A stretch of DNA of 64,000 bases from an uncultured Prevotellaceae bacterium (GCA_900316475.1 ONDA01000004.1:34353-98352); one strand, 5' to 3'; counted from the first letter of the stretch, positions 8,401 through 16,507 are shown. The notes: generated from the sequence alone by a model not told the origin. Numbers and translations: made by a program.

Positions 8401-10950
8401 TCACTTATACATTAACGGTTTGTCAATCAGGTGGATGACAGCCGAAGAGGTTGTCTGAAGCATTCTTGCATTGATAGGTGATGTTCCCATGTACTGATAC
8501 TCACGGGCCATCAGGTTGTAGAGACCGGAGTCGGTCATCACGTGAGCCTCGCTGCCGGTATTGTCGCGGACGGTCAGGCCGGTAGCGGTAAGCTTAGAAT
8601 GGAGCTGATGGAAACGATGGGTCTCCGCGTCGATCAGGGCCGTCTCGTGGTCATCGTTGTCGGTACCGCCGCCAATAACCAGGGAGTTGTCCTGGATATG
8701 GTATCTCAGGAAGTTCAGGATGAGCTGGGCGTCGGCCTCTGACTTCTCGGTCTCGCCGGCCTCTTTCTCAGCCTCCACCTGTTCCCAGGTAGGCAGCTTG
8801 CCTGAGTTGATGAGGGCCTCGATGCTCTCATTAGTAGGCACGTACACGGTATAGTGATAGGTATTGAAGGCAGAGATGTTGTCGTAAGGCGTAGCAAACT
8901 GGTTGTCGTGCAGACGTTCCAGCAGGCCGCTGCTCTCCAGCATCTCGCGGAACACGCGGAAGTCGTCGTACTGCAACAGCACCTCGAAGACGCTCTTGCG
9001 GGTAGTCATGATGGGCTGCTCGTCAAGGATGTAAGCCTTACCGTTACCTTCGACGGTCTGGTCATAGACCTTCGTGACCGTCAGCGGCGTGCCGTTATCC
9101 GTCTGGTAGCTGCCCTCTACGGAGATGTTGCCACCCTCACGGCTGATATGCAGGAAGGTGCCGCCCTTCGTCTGGTAGTACTCCTTGCCGTCCTCCACGT
9201 CGCCGATGACGATGTGGGTGTCGAGGATGTCCTTCAGACGGTTCTTGATCTCGTCGAAGCTGGCCTTACGGACAGAGTCGCCGACCTCGCCCGTAGCGGG
9301 GTCGTAGTTCCAGACGCTGGCCCACACACGGTCGTCAGGCGTACGGTCGGGCTGTGCAACCTTCGACGGATCCCAGTGGAAACGGAACAGCTGGGTCTTG
9401 GCCATACCGTAGGAGACGGGGTCGATATACTCCAGCAGGGCTTTGTTCGTGGGGATGAAGAGGCTGTAGCGGGCGTTCAGTGAGTTCAGGTACACATTGT
9501 AACGACACTTCTGAGCAGCCCAGTAGAGAATCTTCATGGCCTCGTTGGTCAGGGCAGGATAGAGCACGCTGACGAACGAGGTGGGAGAAAACACCTTGTT
9601 GGTGAGATAGACGGCACCGTTACAACCGAGCCATACGGAGTCGATGTCGGCACGGTCGACACCCATCGGGTCGTTGGCATCGTTGAGGATGCTGGCAAAC
9701 TTCGAGGGCACGGAGATGAGGAACGAACTCAGCATGTTGTTGTTGATAAGTTCGGCAATCACGTCGTCGGGCACCTTGTCCCACGTATGGTACTGCTCGC
9801 GGAGGATGCTGCCGGCGCCGTTCTGCCAGTAGGCGTCCATAGCGGCGTTGCTGGGCACCATCATCACGCCCATGTCGCGCTGCACGCCCGTGTTGCCCAC
9901 TCCGGCGTCACCCGAATAATAGGAGTTCCACTCGGGGTCGTACTTCAGCATGGACACAGGACCGTTGTCTGGCGACTTGTTCAGCGCAGCGCCGTTCTGG
10001 GTCTTCATCGAGAAGAAGCGCTTCTGGTAGACGGTGTCTGTCTGGTTGTCAGTGTACAGGTAGTTGTACTGCATGGTCATCGAACCGTTGCTGTTGGGGG
10101 TCATGTCGGGATAGGGAGCACAGAAACGCTCGAGCAGCGAGTTGTAGCTGCTGGCAACGCTCTTACTCTTGATGACCTCGGCCATGTTGGGCAGCGGCGT
10201 GACGACCTCGGCCATACGGTGTATGAAACCGTTAGAGCACTTGATGTTCGGCTCGGCCACCTGCACGCCGTTGATGCTGGCATCACCGGCCTGGCGGTTG
10301 GTACGGTTGTTGAACAGGAAGTTGTAGTCGTCATTCGTGATGCGGTTGTTGGTGAGCCACTTCTCAATAAACTGCAGGAGCGTCACCTTAGTGTAGTCCG
10401 TCATACAGACAATGGGGCGGCCGGCATTACGCAGACGGTCCCAGTAACGGTTGGCAGGCATCTGCTCGGGACGGATGATAGCCACGGAGTCGAACTCCGA
10501 CGTCGAGGCGAAGCGACGCATACTCTTACCCTCCTGGGGCGGGTTACCCTGCACGCTGGGCAGAGAGTTGAGCTGCATCGAGTTGTCCATCATGCTGCCG
10601 AAGAGCAGCAGCTTCTTTTGCGAGGTGGTAAGCTGGCCGTAATTGCGTACGCCCCAGCTGTTGTTAGAGTAGAACCTGTCGTAAGCGGCGTCGTCGGCCA
10701 CAAACAGCGTCTTAGAACCCGTCTTGGCCAACACTTCGCGGTAGCCAAGGTCATTGATCATGCGCACCGTGTTGGTGTAGTTGCCCTGCTCGTCGAGCCA
10801 ACTGTAGATGCTCGACCCCCAGCCATCGGGAGTACGCTCATCCAAGTCGTATTCTTCACACGACGAGAAAGCACCACAACCTGCCAACAGCACTCCCGCA
10901 GCCAGCATCCAATGCCGGCCACGTTTCCAGAATCGTCTTTCGGTTTTCAT
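8401..10950 (-). CDS. Large fasciclin-domain lipoprotein heading the SusC/SusD operon
   Basis: 849 aa, starting MKTERRFWKRG. The signal contains two possible lipidation cysteines (LLAGC25 and FSSC31, the latter followed by EEYD). Several FAS1-like units are visible: SKTLFVADDAAYDRF near residue 80, VMMVPSNAAMDAYW near 360, YSLFIPTNKALLEYI near 505 and YTVYVPTNESIEALI near 710, so probably four tandem domains. It is the first gene after the promoter at 11005-11012 and lies 6 bp before susC. A fasciclin protein ahead of susC is unusual and suggests it is an integral partner of this transporter. Confidence 0.85.
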   Translation of the reverse strand: MKTERRFWKRGRHWMLAAGVLLAGCGAFSSCEEYDLDERTPDGWGSSIYSWLDEQGNYTNTVRMINDLGYREVLAKTGSKTLFVADDAAYDRFYSNNSWGVRNYGQLTTSQKKLLLFGSMMDNSMQLNSLPSVQGNPPQEGKSMRRFASTSEFDSVAIIRPEQMPANRYWDRLRNAGRPIVCMTDYTKVTLLQFIEKWLTNNRITNDDYNFLFNNRTNRQAGDASINGVQVAEPNIKCSNGFIHRMAEVVTPLPNMAEVIKSKSVASSYNSLLERFCAPYPDMTPNSNGSMTMQYNYLYTDNQTDTVYQKRFFSMKTQNGAALNKSPDNGPVSMLKYDPEWNSYYSGDAGVGNTGVQRDMGVMMVPSNAAMDAYWQNGAGSILREQYHTWDKVPDDVIAELINNNMLSSFLISVPSKFASILNDANDPMGVDRADIDSVWLGCNGAVYLTNKVFSPTSFVSVLYPALTNEAMKILYWAAQKCRYNVYLNSLNARYSLFIPTNKALLEYIDPVSYGMAKTQLFRFHWDPSKVAQPDRTPDDRVWASVWNYDPATGEVGDSVRKASFDEIKNRLKDILDTHIVIGDVEDGKEYYQTKGGTFLHISREGGNISVEGSYQTDNGTPLTVTKVYDQTVEGNGKAYILDEQPIMTTRKSVFEVLLQYDDFRVFREMLESSGLLERLHDNQFATPYDNISAFNTYHYTVYVPTNESIEALINSGKLPTWEQVEAEKEAGETEKSEADAQLILNFLRYHIQDNSLVIGGGTDNDDHETALIDAETHRFHQLHSKLTATGLTVRDNTGSEAHVMTDSGLYNLMAREYQYMGTSPINARMLQTTSSAVIHLIDKPLMYK

Positions 10951-11004
10951 ACTTAATGTGAGTTTTAGTTATTTAAAAAAAATTGCTGACTTCATTTTCG
11001 GTTG

Positions 11005-11012
11005 CAAAATTA
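11005..11012 (-). promoter_or_regulatory. -7 box of the fasciclin-SusCD operon promoter
   Basis: On the minus strand the box reads TAATTTTG, matching the Bacteroidetes TAnnTTTG consensus, about 55 bp before the first ATG of the operon. Confidence 0.6.
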
Positions 11013-11125
11013 TATATAATTTAACAAACGCGCATTTCCACACGTCCGCAAGGGTTTTCTATTTGTTCTTACCTATTATATAAATGTTTCATGGGTTTTT
11101 CTTTTTGTATCATGAGAAAATATAT

Positions 11126-11133
11126 TATCTTTG
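11126..11133 (+). promoter_or_regulatory. -7 box of the MATE gene promoter
   Basis: TATCTTTG, a perfect Bacteroidetes -7 box, with TTG about 20 bp upstream. It lies 24 bp before the ATG at 11158 and rules out upstream in-frame starts. Confidence 0.75.
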
Positions 11134-11157
11134 CAAGCCGTTAGAATAAGGTATTAT

Positions 11158-12528
11158 ATGGCAAGAAACAGCGAACAGCTACTGGCGTACATCCGCGAAG
11201 GCCGCTCCATGACGCAGGCCGAGAAACTCAGGCTCATCGTCAGCCTGAGCGTGCCCAGCATCCTGGCACAGATTTCGGCAACGGTGATGTTCTTCATCGA
11301 TGCCGCAATGGTGGGTCATCTCGGCGAGCACGCCACAGCGGCCATCGGACTCGTTGAGACGACGACATGGCTGATGGGCGGACTGGGGTCGGCGGCCAAC
11401 ATAGGCTTCTCGGTACAGGTGGCGCACTTCATTGGCGCCAACGACTTCGAGGCGGCACGGCGCGTGCTGCGCCAGGCTCTGGTGTGCTGCGCCCTTTGGG
11501 GGCTGACGCTGACCACCGCGGCCATTGCCGTCCACGCCCGCCTACCCTACTGGCTGGGCGGCTCGCCCGACATTGCCGGCGACGCCTCAACGTACTTCCT
11601 GCTCATCGGCATCTGTGGTCTGTTCTTCCAGATGTCGGGTCTGGCGGGTTCGATGCTGAAGAGTTCGGGCAACATGAAGGTGCCGTCGATGCTCAATATC
11701 GGGATGTGTGTCATGGACGTCGTCTTTAACTACCTATTTATATATATAATGGAGCTCGGCGTCACAGGCGCCGCCCTCGGCACGGGACTGGCCGAGCTGA
11801 TCACCGCCATCCTTATGTTCTGGTTCCTGCTCGTCAGGTCGCCGCTTCACATTTCTCTCTCCTCTCTCCTCTCTCCTCTCTCCTCTATTCAACCTGACGT
11901 CGTCAAGACGGCCTTCAAGATCGGCGCCCCCATGGGCCTGCAACACCTGCTGATGGGCGGCGCACAGATCGTCAGCACCATTATCGTAGCACCGCTGGGC
12001 ACCGTCGCCATAGCCGCCAACTCACTGGCCATCACCGTCGAAAGCCTCTGCTTCATGCCGGGCTACGGCATCGCCGAGGCTGCCACGACACTCGTCGGAC
12101 AGAGCGTCGGCGCCGGACAACGCCTGCTGACGCGCTCGTTCGCCAACCTGTCCGTAGCCCTCGGCATCGGCGTCATGACGGCCATGGGGGTGCTGATGTG
12201 GATCTTCGCACCGGAACTGATGGCCGTCATGTCGCCAGTCGACGACATCATAACGCAAGGAGCCGACGCCCTGCGCATCGAGGCATGGGCCGAACCGATG
12301 TTCGCCGCCTCCATCGTCTGCAACGGCGTCTTCATCGGTGCCGCCGACACGCTGCGACCGGCCATCATGAGCCTCACCTCGATGTGGGGCGTGCGTCTGA
12401 CGCTGGCCGCCCTTCTCGCACCGCTCTACGGTCTGCGCGGCGTCTGGACGGCAATGGCCATCGAACTATCCTTCCGCGGCGCCATCTTCCTGGCACGACT
12501 CCTACGGGGACGCTGGATAAAAGCCTGA
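11158..12528 (+). CDS. MATE family multidrug/toxin efflux transporter
   Basis: 456 aa from the ATG at 11158 (MARNSEQLL), chosen because the -7 box ends at 11133. There are twelve hydrophobic segments. The N-terminal half carries LSVPSILAQISATVMFFIDAAMVG-type and GLVETTTWLMGGLG helices, and the C-terminal half repeats the pattern (KIGAPMGLQHLLMGG). MATE proteins export cationic drugs using Na+ or H+. The loop joining the two six-helix halves (about residues 229-245) contains an insert encoded by a CTCTCTC heptamer array, giving Ser/Leu/Pro residues. This is a tolerant position, so the protein is probably functional. Monocistronic. Confidence 0.92.
   Translation: MARNSEQLLAYIREGRSMTQAEKLRLIVSLSVPSILAQISATVMFFIDAAMVGHLGEHATAAIGLVETTTWLMGGLGSAANIGFSVQVAHFIGANDFEAARRVLRQALVCCALWGLTLTTAAIAVHARLPYWLGGSPDIAGDASTYFLLIGICGLFFQMSGLAGSMLKSSGNMKVPSMLNIGMCVMDVVFNYLFIYIMELGVTGAALGTGLAELITAILMFWFLLVRSPLHISLSSLLSPLSSIQPDVVKTAFKIGAPMGLQHLLMGGAQIVSTIIVAPLGTVAIAANSLAITVESLCFMPGYGIAEAATTLVGQSVGAGQRLLTRSFANLSVALGIGVMTAMGVLMWIFAPELMAVMSPVDDIITQGADALRIEAWAEPMFAASIVCNGVFIGAADTLRPAIMSLTSMWGVRLTLAALLAPLYGLRGVWTAMAIELSFRGAIFLARLLRGRWIKA
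11853..11888 (+). repeat. Heptamer (AGAGAGG-type) array inside the MATE gene
   Basis: Tandem 7-bp units, reading CTCTCTC on the coding strand. The array is in frame and encodes a Ser/Leu-rich stretch in the inter-domain loop. It belongs to the same family as the arrays at 20137-20177, 21469-21509, 33472-33556, 34332-34372 and 53515-53637. Confidence 0.9.
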
Positions 12529-12540
12529 CAACGACAGAAA

Positions 12541-12580
12541 CAAAAAAAAATGGTTCCCAGACCACTGTCCGGGAACCATT
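12541..12580 (-). terminator. Second intrinsic terminator downstream of MATE
   Basis: A perfect 10-bp inverted repeat (AATGGTTCCC ... GGGAACCATT) is followed on the minus strand by nine Ts. The T-run position shows it stops leftward transcripts; it may also stop MATE mRNA weakly. Confidence 0.7.
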
Positions 12581-12615
12581 TCCACAATATTAAATAACTA
12601 AAAACCTTACTTATG

Positions 12616-12650
12616 AAAAAAAGTGATGGCCGTCTCACGACGTGGATCAC
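12616..12650 (-). terminator. Intrinsic terminator within the small-RNA locus
   Basis: The stem GTGAT/ATCAC with a 3x3 internal loop and an inner CGTC-GTGA-GACG hairpin is followed on the minus strand by seven Ts (12616-12622). Confidence 0.55.
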
Positions 12651-12776
12651 ATTATCCTTACTTTCAATCCTTTTTACTTTTACCTTAATACTAACTAAAA
12701 CCTACGAAGTCAATCTTTAACCTTATTTACTAACACTTATTTCTATTGAAGATGTCATTATTTCCTTTTGACGATG

Positions 12777-12806
12777 CAAAGGTACGGCGACTTTTCCGCC
12801 CGACAA
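12777..12806 (-). promoter_or_regulatory. Promoter of the candidate small RNA
   Basis: Minus strand: TACCTTTG at 12777-12784 and TTG at 12804-12806, separated by 19 bp, as in Bacteroidetes housekeeping promoters. Confidence 0.65.
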
Positions 12807-12958
12807 TGAATTCTTCGGAAAAACCTTGGAAAAAGCCCATTCTGTTGACGTAAATCAAGTCGTTGTGCGCGAACACACCAGATTTGTGTGCGAAAACACC
12901 CGCTTTTTACCCCTCTGACGACGGTCTGAAGGCAGCCTGTTGATACACTCCCCTACCC

Positions 12959-13058
12959 GTCTTAAAAAGCACGATTATCCGCCTATCCGCAAACTCCGCT
13001 GAAGGTCAGACAGTTAGCACGAAATTATCCGCCATTTATCCGCCATTTATCCGTCATT
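12959..13058. repeat. Left 100-bp inverted repeat of VirE module 1 (IR1-L)
   Basis: Pairs without gaps with 15381-15480 in inverted orientation, about 83 of 100 positions identical. It starts with GTCTTAAAAA and contains iterated TTATCCGCCATT words. It lies 245 bp upstream of the VirE-like gene. Confidence 0.9.
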
Positions 13059-13093
13059 ATTCCTGGGCGAAATGTTAAAAGTGGGTGCTTTCC

Positions 13094-13124
13094 TTGCATC
13101 TTCCACTTTTATGATGTAACTTTG
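13094..13124 (+). promoter_or_regulatory. Promoter of VirE module 1
   Basis: TTG at 13094-13096 and TAACTTTG at 13117-13124, 20 bp apart. This predicts a 5' leader of about 170 nt before the ATG at 13304. A hairpin (AAAAGTGG ... CCACTTTT, 13077-13112) overlaps the promoter. Confidence 0.65.
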
Positions 13125-13185
13125 CAAACCGAAAAGGTGAAGAACACACCCACCATAAGACAACAGTAAAGGCAGAAAAGTAGTC

Positions 13186-13244
13186 GTCCGACGGGAGCGG
13201 ACGAAAGTCCGACACGTGCGGACTAAAGTCCGACGGGAGCGGAC
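13186..13244 (+). repeat. Three tandem 21-bp hairpin units in the VirE-1 leader
   Basis: Units start at 13186, 13207 and 13228, exactly 21 bp apart. Each is GTCCG-(7 nt)-CGGAC, able to form a 5-bp stem in RNA or serve as a repeated protein site. All lie in the untranslated leader of the VirE-like gene. Confidence 0.8.
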
Positions 13245-13303
13245 TACCACCCTGCCGGCGTCTAAGCATGAGTTATCAACCAGTTATATTAAATTAAGGT
13301 ACT

Positions 13304-15385
13304 ATGGAAAAAACAAAGGAAAGAACGATTTCAAAAGTGAAGACCAGCGACGGACGCTACGGCACGCCCGTCACCACCACGCTGAGTGCCGTCTACGAGA
13401 AGCTGCGCTCGGGCGACAACGAGGAGCGCGTCAAGAAGATTGCCCGCAACGTGACCGTGGCCGTCATCAACGGCTCCGACACGGGCGTGGGCGCCGACAC
13501 GCTGCCCTACCTGCTCTTCGGAGCCACCTTCGGCAAGGGCGGACTGGACGACGTGCGCACGAAGACCGGCCTCGTGCTGCTCAGCATCGCCTGCCCGGAG
13601 GGCCTCAGCCGCATAGAGGCGCTGAAACTCCACGTGGCACAGCTGCCCTACACGCTGCTGACGTTCACAGGCTCGTCGCAGAAGACGCTGAAGGTGGTGG
13701 TGGTCTGCCGCTACGGCGACGGCTTCGAACCGCAGACGACGGACGAGTATGCACAGCTGCTCATCGACGGGCACCAGACGGCTGCCCGACTCTATCAGGC
13801 ATTGGCCGACTGCGAGGTGCAGGACGACAGCCGGGGACTGTTGGCTGGCTGCCGCATGAGCAACGACCCGCAGGCATTCTACAATCCTGACGCACAGCCT
13901 GTTATAGTCATCCGACAGATAGCCGGAGCCTCTGCCGGCGTGCGTCTGACCCGCGAAGGCCACATCGACAGCGGTATGACGGAGGCCGAGGAACAGCGGC
14001 AGAAGATGGAGTACTACGCCTGTCTCGACAAGGCGTGCGAAGAGACGGACAGCGCCGAGGAGATGGTGCAGGCCTTAGCACACTACTGCCACAAGGCAGG
14101 ACTGCCCGAGGAGGCGTGCCTGCACGAGACGATGACCCGCTGGGTGAGCATCCCCGTCGACGACGACCTGAAGCGCCGCATCTTCCGCTCGGTCTACAAG
14201 AAACCGCTGGGCGACACGAAACCCGTGTCGCAGATGAACGACAAGGAGCGTATAGCACGCTTCATCAAGGACTTCTTCGACCGCCGCTACGAGCTGCGCT
14301 ACAACGAGGTGAAGCGGCAGGAGGAGTTCCGGCCCCGAAAAGGCAGGGACTGGCCTTGGCAACCGCTGACGAAGCGCGACCTGAAGCGCATCGCCTTTGA
14401 GGAAATGATGGAGGGCGGCTACGGATGGTCGATAGACATCGAAACCTACGTGCAGTCGTCACTCGTCAAGACCTACAACCCCATCCTGGAGTTTCTCTTC
14501 GCCACCAACCAGTACTACGACCCCAAGCGCGACTACATCGGCGAACTGGCGCGGCGCGTGCCCACCGACTACCCGGACTGGGAGAAGTACTTCCACCGCT
14601 GGTTCTTAGCGATGGTAGCACAATGGACGCGACGCAGCCGCGACTTCGGCAACGCCGTAGTCCCAATGCTCATCGGGAGGCAGGGCACCCACAAGTCGAC
14701 ATTCTGCAAACTGTTGCTGCCACACTCGCTGCGCGAGTACTATATGGACGACATCAAGATGGACAACGCCGAACAGGTGGAGCGCGTCTTAGGACGCATG
14801 GCGCTGGTGAACATCGACGAGTACAACGCCAAGACCGACCGCGAACAGGCGAAAATCAAGCGCCTGCTGACGGAGCGCGACGTACAGGTACGACAGATGC
14901 GCTCCGATCAGTACACGATGACCTCGCGACTCTGCTCGTTCATAGCCACCACCAACGACACGCAGCCGCTGCCCGGCGGCGACGGCACACGACGCTACCT
15001 CTGCGTAGAACTGACGGGCGTCATCGATACCGACACACCCATCGACTACCCCCGACTCTACGCCCAGGCCATGCACGAACTGGCAGAAGGCAAGCCCTTC
15101 CGGTTCTATCCCCACGAGGAAGCCGAGATCCAGGAGCACAACCGCCCCTACCAGCAGCAGACGTCGACAGAAGAGGTGCTGCTCACCTACTTCGCACCGG
15201 TAGGAAAGGACAACCTCTATTTTATGAAGGCTGTCGACATCCAGCAGGAACTGGCCAAGCACCTGAAGGCCAGCGACGTGCCGAACATCAAGCAACTGAC
15301 CGTCACACTGAAACGCTGCGGTTTCCGCAACGGCACGCACAAAGGCCAAAGAGGCTGGTTTGCACGCCCTCTAACGGAAAAATGA
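13304..15385 (+). CDS. VirE-type primase/helicase-like protein (BT4734-type N-terminus, P-loop ATPase), module 1
   Basis: 693 aa. The N-terminal ~200 residues resemble the VirE_N/BT4734 domain (TFTGSSQKTLKVVVVCRYG). The C-terminal half is a VirE/DUF3874-like ATPase: Walker A at about residue 460 (IGRQGTHKSTFC), Walker B near 500 (MALVNIDEYN), sensor FIATTN and a GTRRYL arginine element. Such proteins act as replication helicases in phage satellites and plasmids; a DNA-replication role here is inference. Its paralogue is the gene at 56367-58511. The last codons overlap the right inverted repeat, and the partner gene starts 98 bp downstream. Confidence 0.8.
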   Translation: MEKTKERTISKVKTSDGRYGTPVTTTLSAVYEKLRSGDNEERVKKIARNVTVAVINGSDTGVGADTLPYLLFGATFGKGGLDDVRTKTGLVLLSIACPEGLSRIEALKLHVAQLPYTLLTFTGSSQKTLKVVVVCRYGDGFEPQTTDEYAQLLIDGHQTAARLYQALADCEVQDDSRGLLAGCRMSNDPQAFYNPDAQPVIVIRQIAGASAGVRLTREGHIDSGMTEAEEQRQKMEYYACLDKACEETDSAEEMVQALAHYCHKAGLPEEACLHETMTRWVSIPVDDDLKRRIFRSVYKKPLGDTKPVSQMNDKERIARFIKDFFDRRYELRYNEVKRQEEFRPRKGRDWPWQPLTKRDLKRIAFEEMMEGGYGWSIDIETYVQSSLVKTYNPILEFLFATNQYYDPKRDYIGELARRVPTDYPDWEKYFHRWFLAMVAQWTRRSRDFGNAVVPMLIGRQGTHKSTFCKLLLPHSLREYYMDDIKMDNAEQVERVLGRMALVNIDEYNAKTDREQAKIKRLLTERDVQVRQMRSDQYTMTSRLCSFIATTNDTQPLPGGDGTRRYLCVELTGVIDTDTPIDYPRLYAQAMHELAEGKPFRFYPHEEAEIQEHNRPYQQQTSTEEVLLTYFAPVGKDNLYFMKAVDIQQELAKHLKASDVPNIKQLTVTLKRCGFRNGTHKGQRGWFARPLTEK

Positions 15386-15480
15386 CGGAAAAATGGCGGA
15401 TAAATGACGGATAATTTCACGCTAACACGCTGATACTCAGCAAAGTTTGCGGATAAGCGGATAATTTGATTTTTTAAGAC
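15381..15480. repeat. Right 100-bp inverted repeat of VirE module 1 (IR1-R)
   Basis: Reverse complement aligns gap-free with 12959-13058 (17 mismatches). It overlaps the VirE stop codon and ends 3 bp before the start codon of the DUF6078-like gene, so that gene lies outside the inverted repeats. Confidence 0.9.
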
Positions 15481-15483
15481 TGT

Positions 15484-15921
15484 ATGGAAAAGGAAGAACT
15501 GTTAAAAGAAAAGATACGCGAGGGATTCGTTCCCTGCTTCAACAACGCCTGCCAGCGACGCGAACACTGCCTGCGCTGGCAGGCCCGTGAATACGTCAGG
15601 ACCGAGCCTTGGGTCGCCACGTGCATCAACCCCGCCAACCCCGAGGCGACGGGCGACACCTGCATCATGTACCGCGACGACAAGAAGGTGCGCATAGCCT
15701 ACGGCTTCACCCGACTGCTCGACCTGCTGCCCCGCCGCACAGGCCGCCTCCTCATGGCCGACATCATCGCCCAGCACAACCGCACCTACGCCTACGAGTA
15801 CCGCAACGGCACACGTCCCATCCCACCACGCATGCAGGAAGACATCGCCGACACCTGCCGCCGCGCCGGCTACACCGCCCCCGTCGCCTTCGACCGCTAC
15901 GAAGAAGGGTATGAGTGGTGA
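15484..15921 (+). CDS. DUF6078-like small Cys-rich protein, module 1
   Basis: 145 aa. The N-terminal cysteine cluster C-x4-C-x5-C (FNNACQRREHC, residues 18-29) and two further cysteines near residues 46 and 58 suggest metal binding. The C-terminal part is basic with a conserved DxxRxTxxY-type region and a tyrosine-rich end (FDRYEEGYEW). It is paralogous to 58825-59262, where it again neighbours a VirE-type gene, so the two proteins probably work together. Function unknown; the DUF6078 label is from memory. Its last 49 bp are duplicated at 16956-17004. Confidence 0.7.
   Translation: MEKEELLKEKIREGFVPCFNNACQRREHCLRWQAREYVRTEPWVATCINPANPEATGDTCIMYRDDKKVRIAYGFTRLLDLLPRRTGRLLMADIIAQHNRTYAYEYRNGTRPIPPRMQEDIADTCRRAGYTAPVAFDRYEEGYEW
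15873..15921 (+). repeat. Left 49-bp direct repeat (3' end of DUF6078 gene)
   Basis: 48 of 49 bases match 16956-17004, including the stop codon. The two copies bracket a 1,034-bp segment with two AT-richer genes. Confidence 0.95.
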
Positions 15922-15936
15922 GAAAAGTGCTTCAAT

Positions 15937-15972
15937 AAAATGGCCGATGACAAAAAAATCGGCCATTTTTTT
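15937..15972 (+). terminator. Terminator after the DUF6078 gene
   Basis: AAAATGGCCGAT ... ATCGGCCATTTTTTT stem with a seven-T tail. It lies inside the segment bounded by the 49-bp repeats. Confidence 0.9.
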
Positions 15973-16000
15973 GTAGTTAGGGGAAAAAACATTACCTTTG
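15971..16000 (+). promoter_or_regulatory. Promoter of the two-gene cassette
   Basis: TTG (15971-15973, within the terminator T-run), a 19-bp gap, then TACCTTTG at 15993-16000. The cassette therefore has its own promoter. Confidence 0.75.
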
Positions 16001-16036
16001 TACCGTCGCTATCCAATAAATCTCAATTAACGTGTT

Positions 16037-16501
16037 ATGACAGCCATAGAACTCAACGCTCAATTGCTTCGGCAAATCAGTTATATTGCCGACAACGAGA
16101 GCTACCTACAGAAAACGCTGGACTTTATCAATAAATTGACAAAGTCCAAGTCAATTGCGTCTGTCAGAGGGGCAGAATACACAAAATTGCTTGAGCGCCT
16201 GTCGGACTTTCAGGAGTATGAAAAAGGCTGGGATGGCGAGGACGCGCTCCCGCTAAACAGTCAGGTGGTAAAGAACTTCAAGAAAATCCTTCAGAAAAGT
16301 GTAGACAGCGACTTGTACGGTTGGACAATCTACCCCGCTGCCAATGGGACGCTTCTGATTCAGAACAAAGGAAGAAAATCGGGTATCAACATTGGAGTAA
16401 ACGGTTTTTCCTATTATATAATAAAGGATGGTGAAGTTCAAGGTGAAAACAACCTGAAGTTTTCTCCTGCCGCCGTACTTGAAACGATGAAGCGAATCTA
16501 A
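16037..16501 (+). CDS. Uncharacterised cassette protein A, 154 aa
   Basis: No family recognised with certainty. Residues 1-55 look helical. A motif EYEKGWDGEDALPLNSQVV (about 66-84) is followed by a compact alpha/beta half (GWTIYPAANGTLLIQN...INIGVNGFSYYII). No signal peptide or membrane segment. It is 6 bp from the next gene, so the two form an operon. Base composition is clearly more AT-rich than in the flanking VirE and DUF6078 genes, consistent with recent arrival. The two-gene layout is compatible with a toxin-antitoxin or defence pair, but nothing in the sequence proves it. Confidence 0.7.
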   Translation: MTAIELNAQLLRQISYIADNESYLQKTLDFINKLTKSKSIASVRGAEYTKLLERLSDFQEYEKGWDGEDALPLNSQVVKNFKKILQKSVDSDLYGWTIYPAANGTLLIQNKGRKSGINIGVNGFSYYIIKDGEVQGENNLKFSPAAVLETMKRI

Positions 16502-16507
16502 GCCGTT

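Larger units (their letters stand above)
12541..12770 (-). ncRNA. Candidate small RNA, convergent with the MATE gene
   Basis: A well-formed minus-strand promoter (12777-12806) reads into 230 bp with no sizeable minus-strand gene and meets two terminator-like hairpins. The first is at 12623-12650 with seven Ts after it; the second is at 12549-12580 with nine Ts. The predicted transcripts are therefore about 150 and 230 nt. The inner stem of the first hairpin is capped by a GUGA (GNRA) loop. An 11-codon frame (MTSSIEISVSK) near the 5' end has a purine-rich AAAGGA before it and could be a leader peptide. No match to a named RNA family was recognised. Confidence 0.45.

Noticed and set aside
12613-12720. 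35-codon plus-strand frame (MKKSDGRLTTW..., hydrophobic middle)
   Set aside because: It could be a small membrane peptide, but no plus-strand promoter is visible and the opposite strand has a full promoter and terminators; kept only as an alternative to the small RNA.
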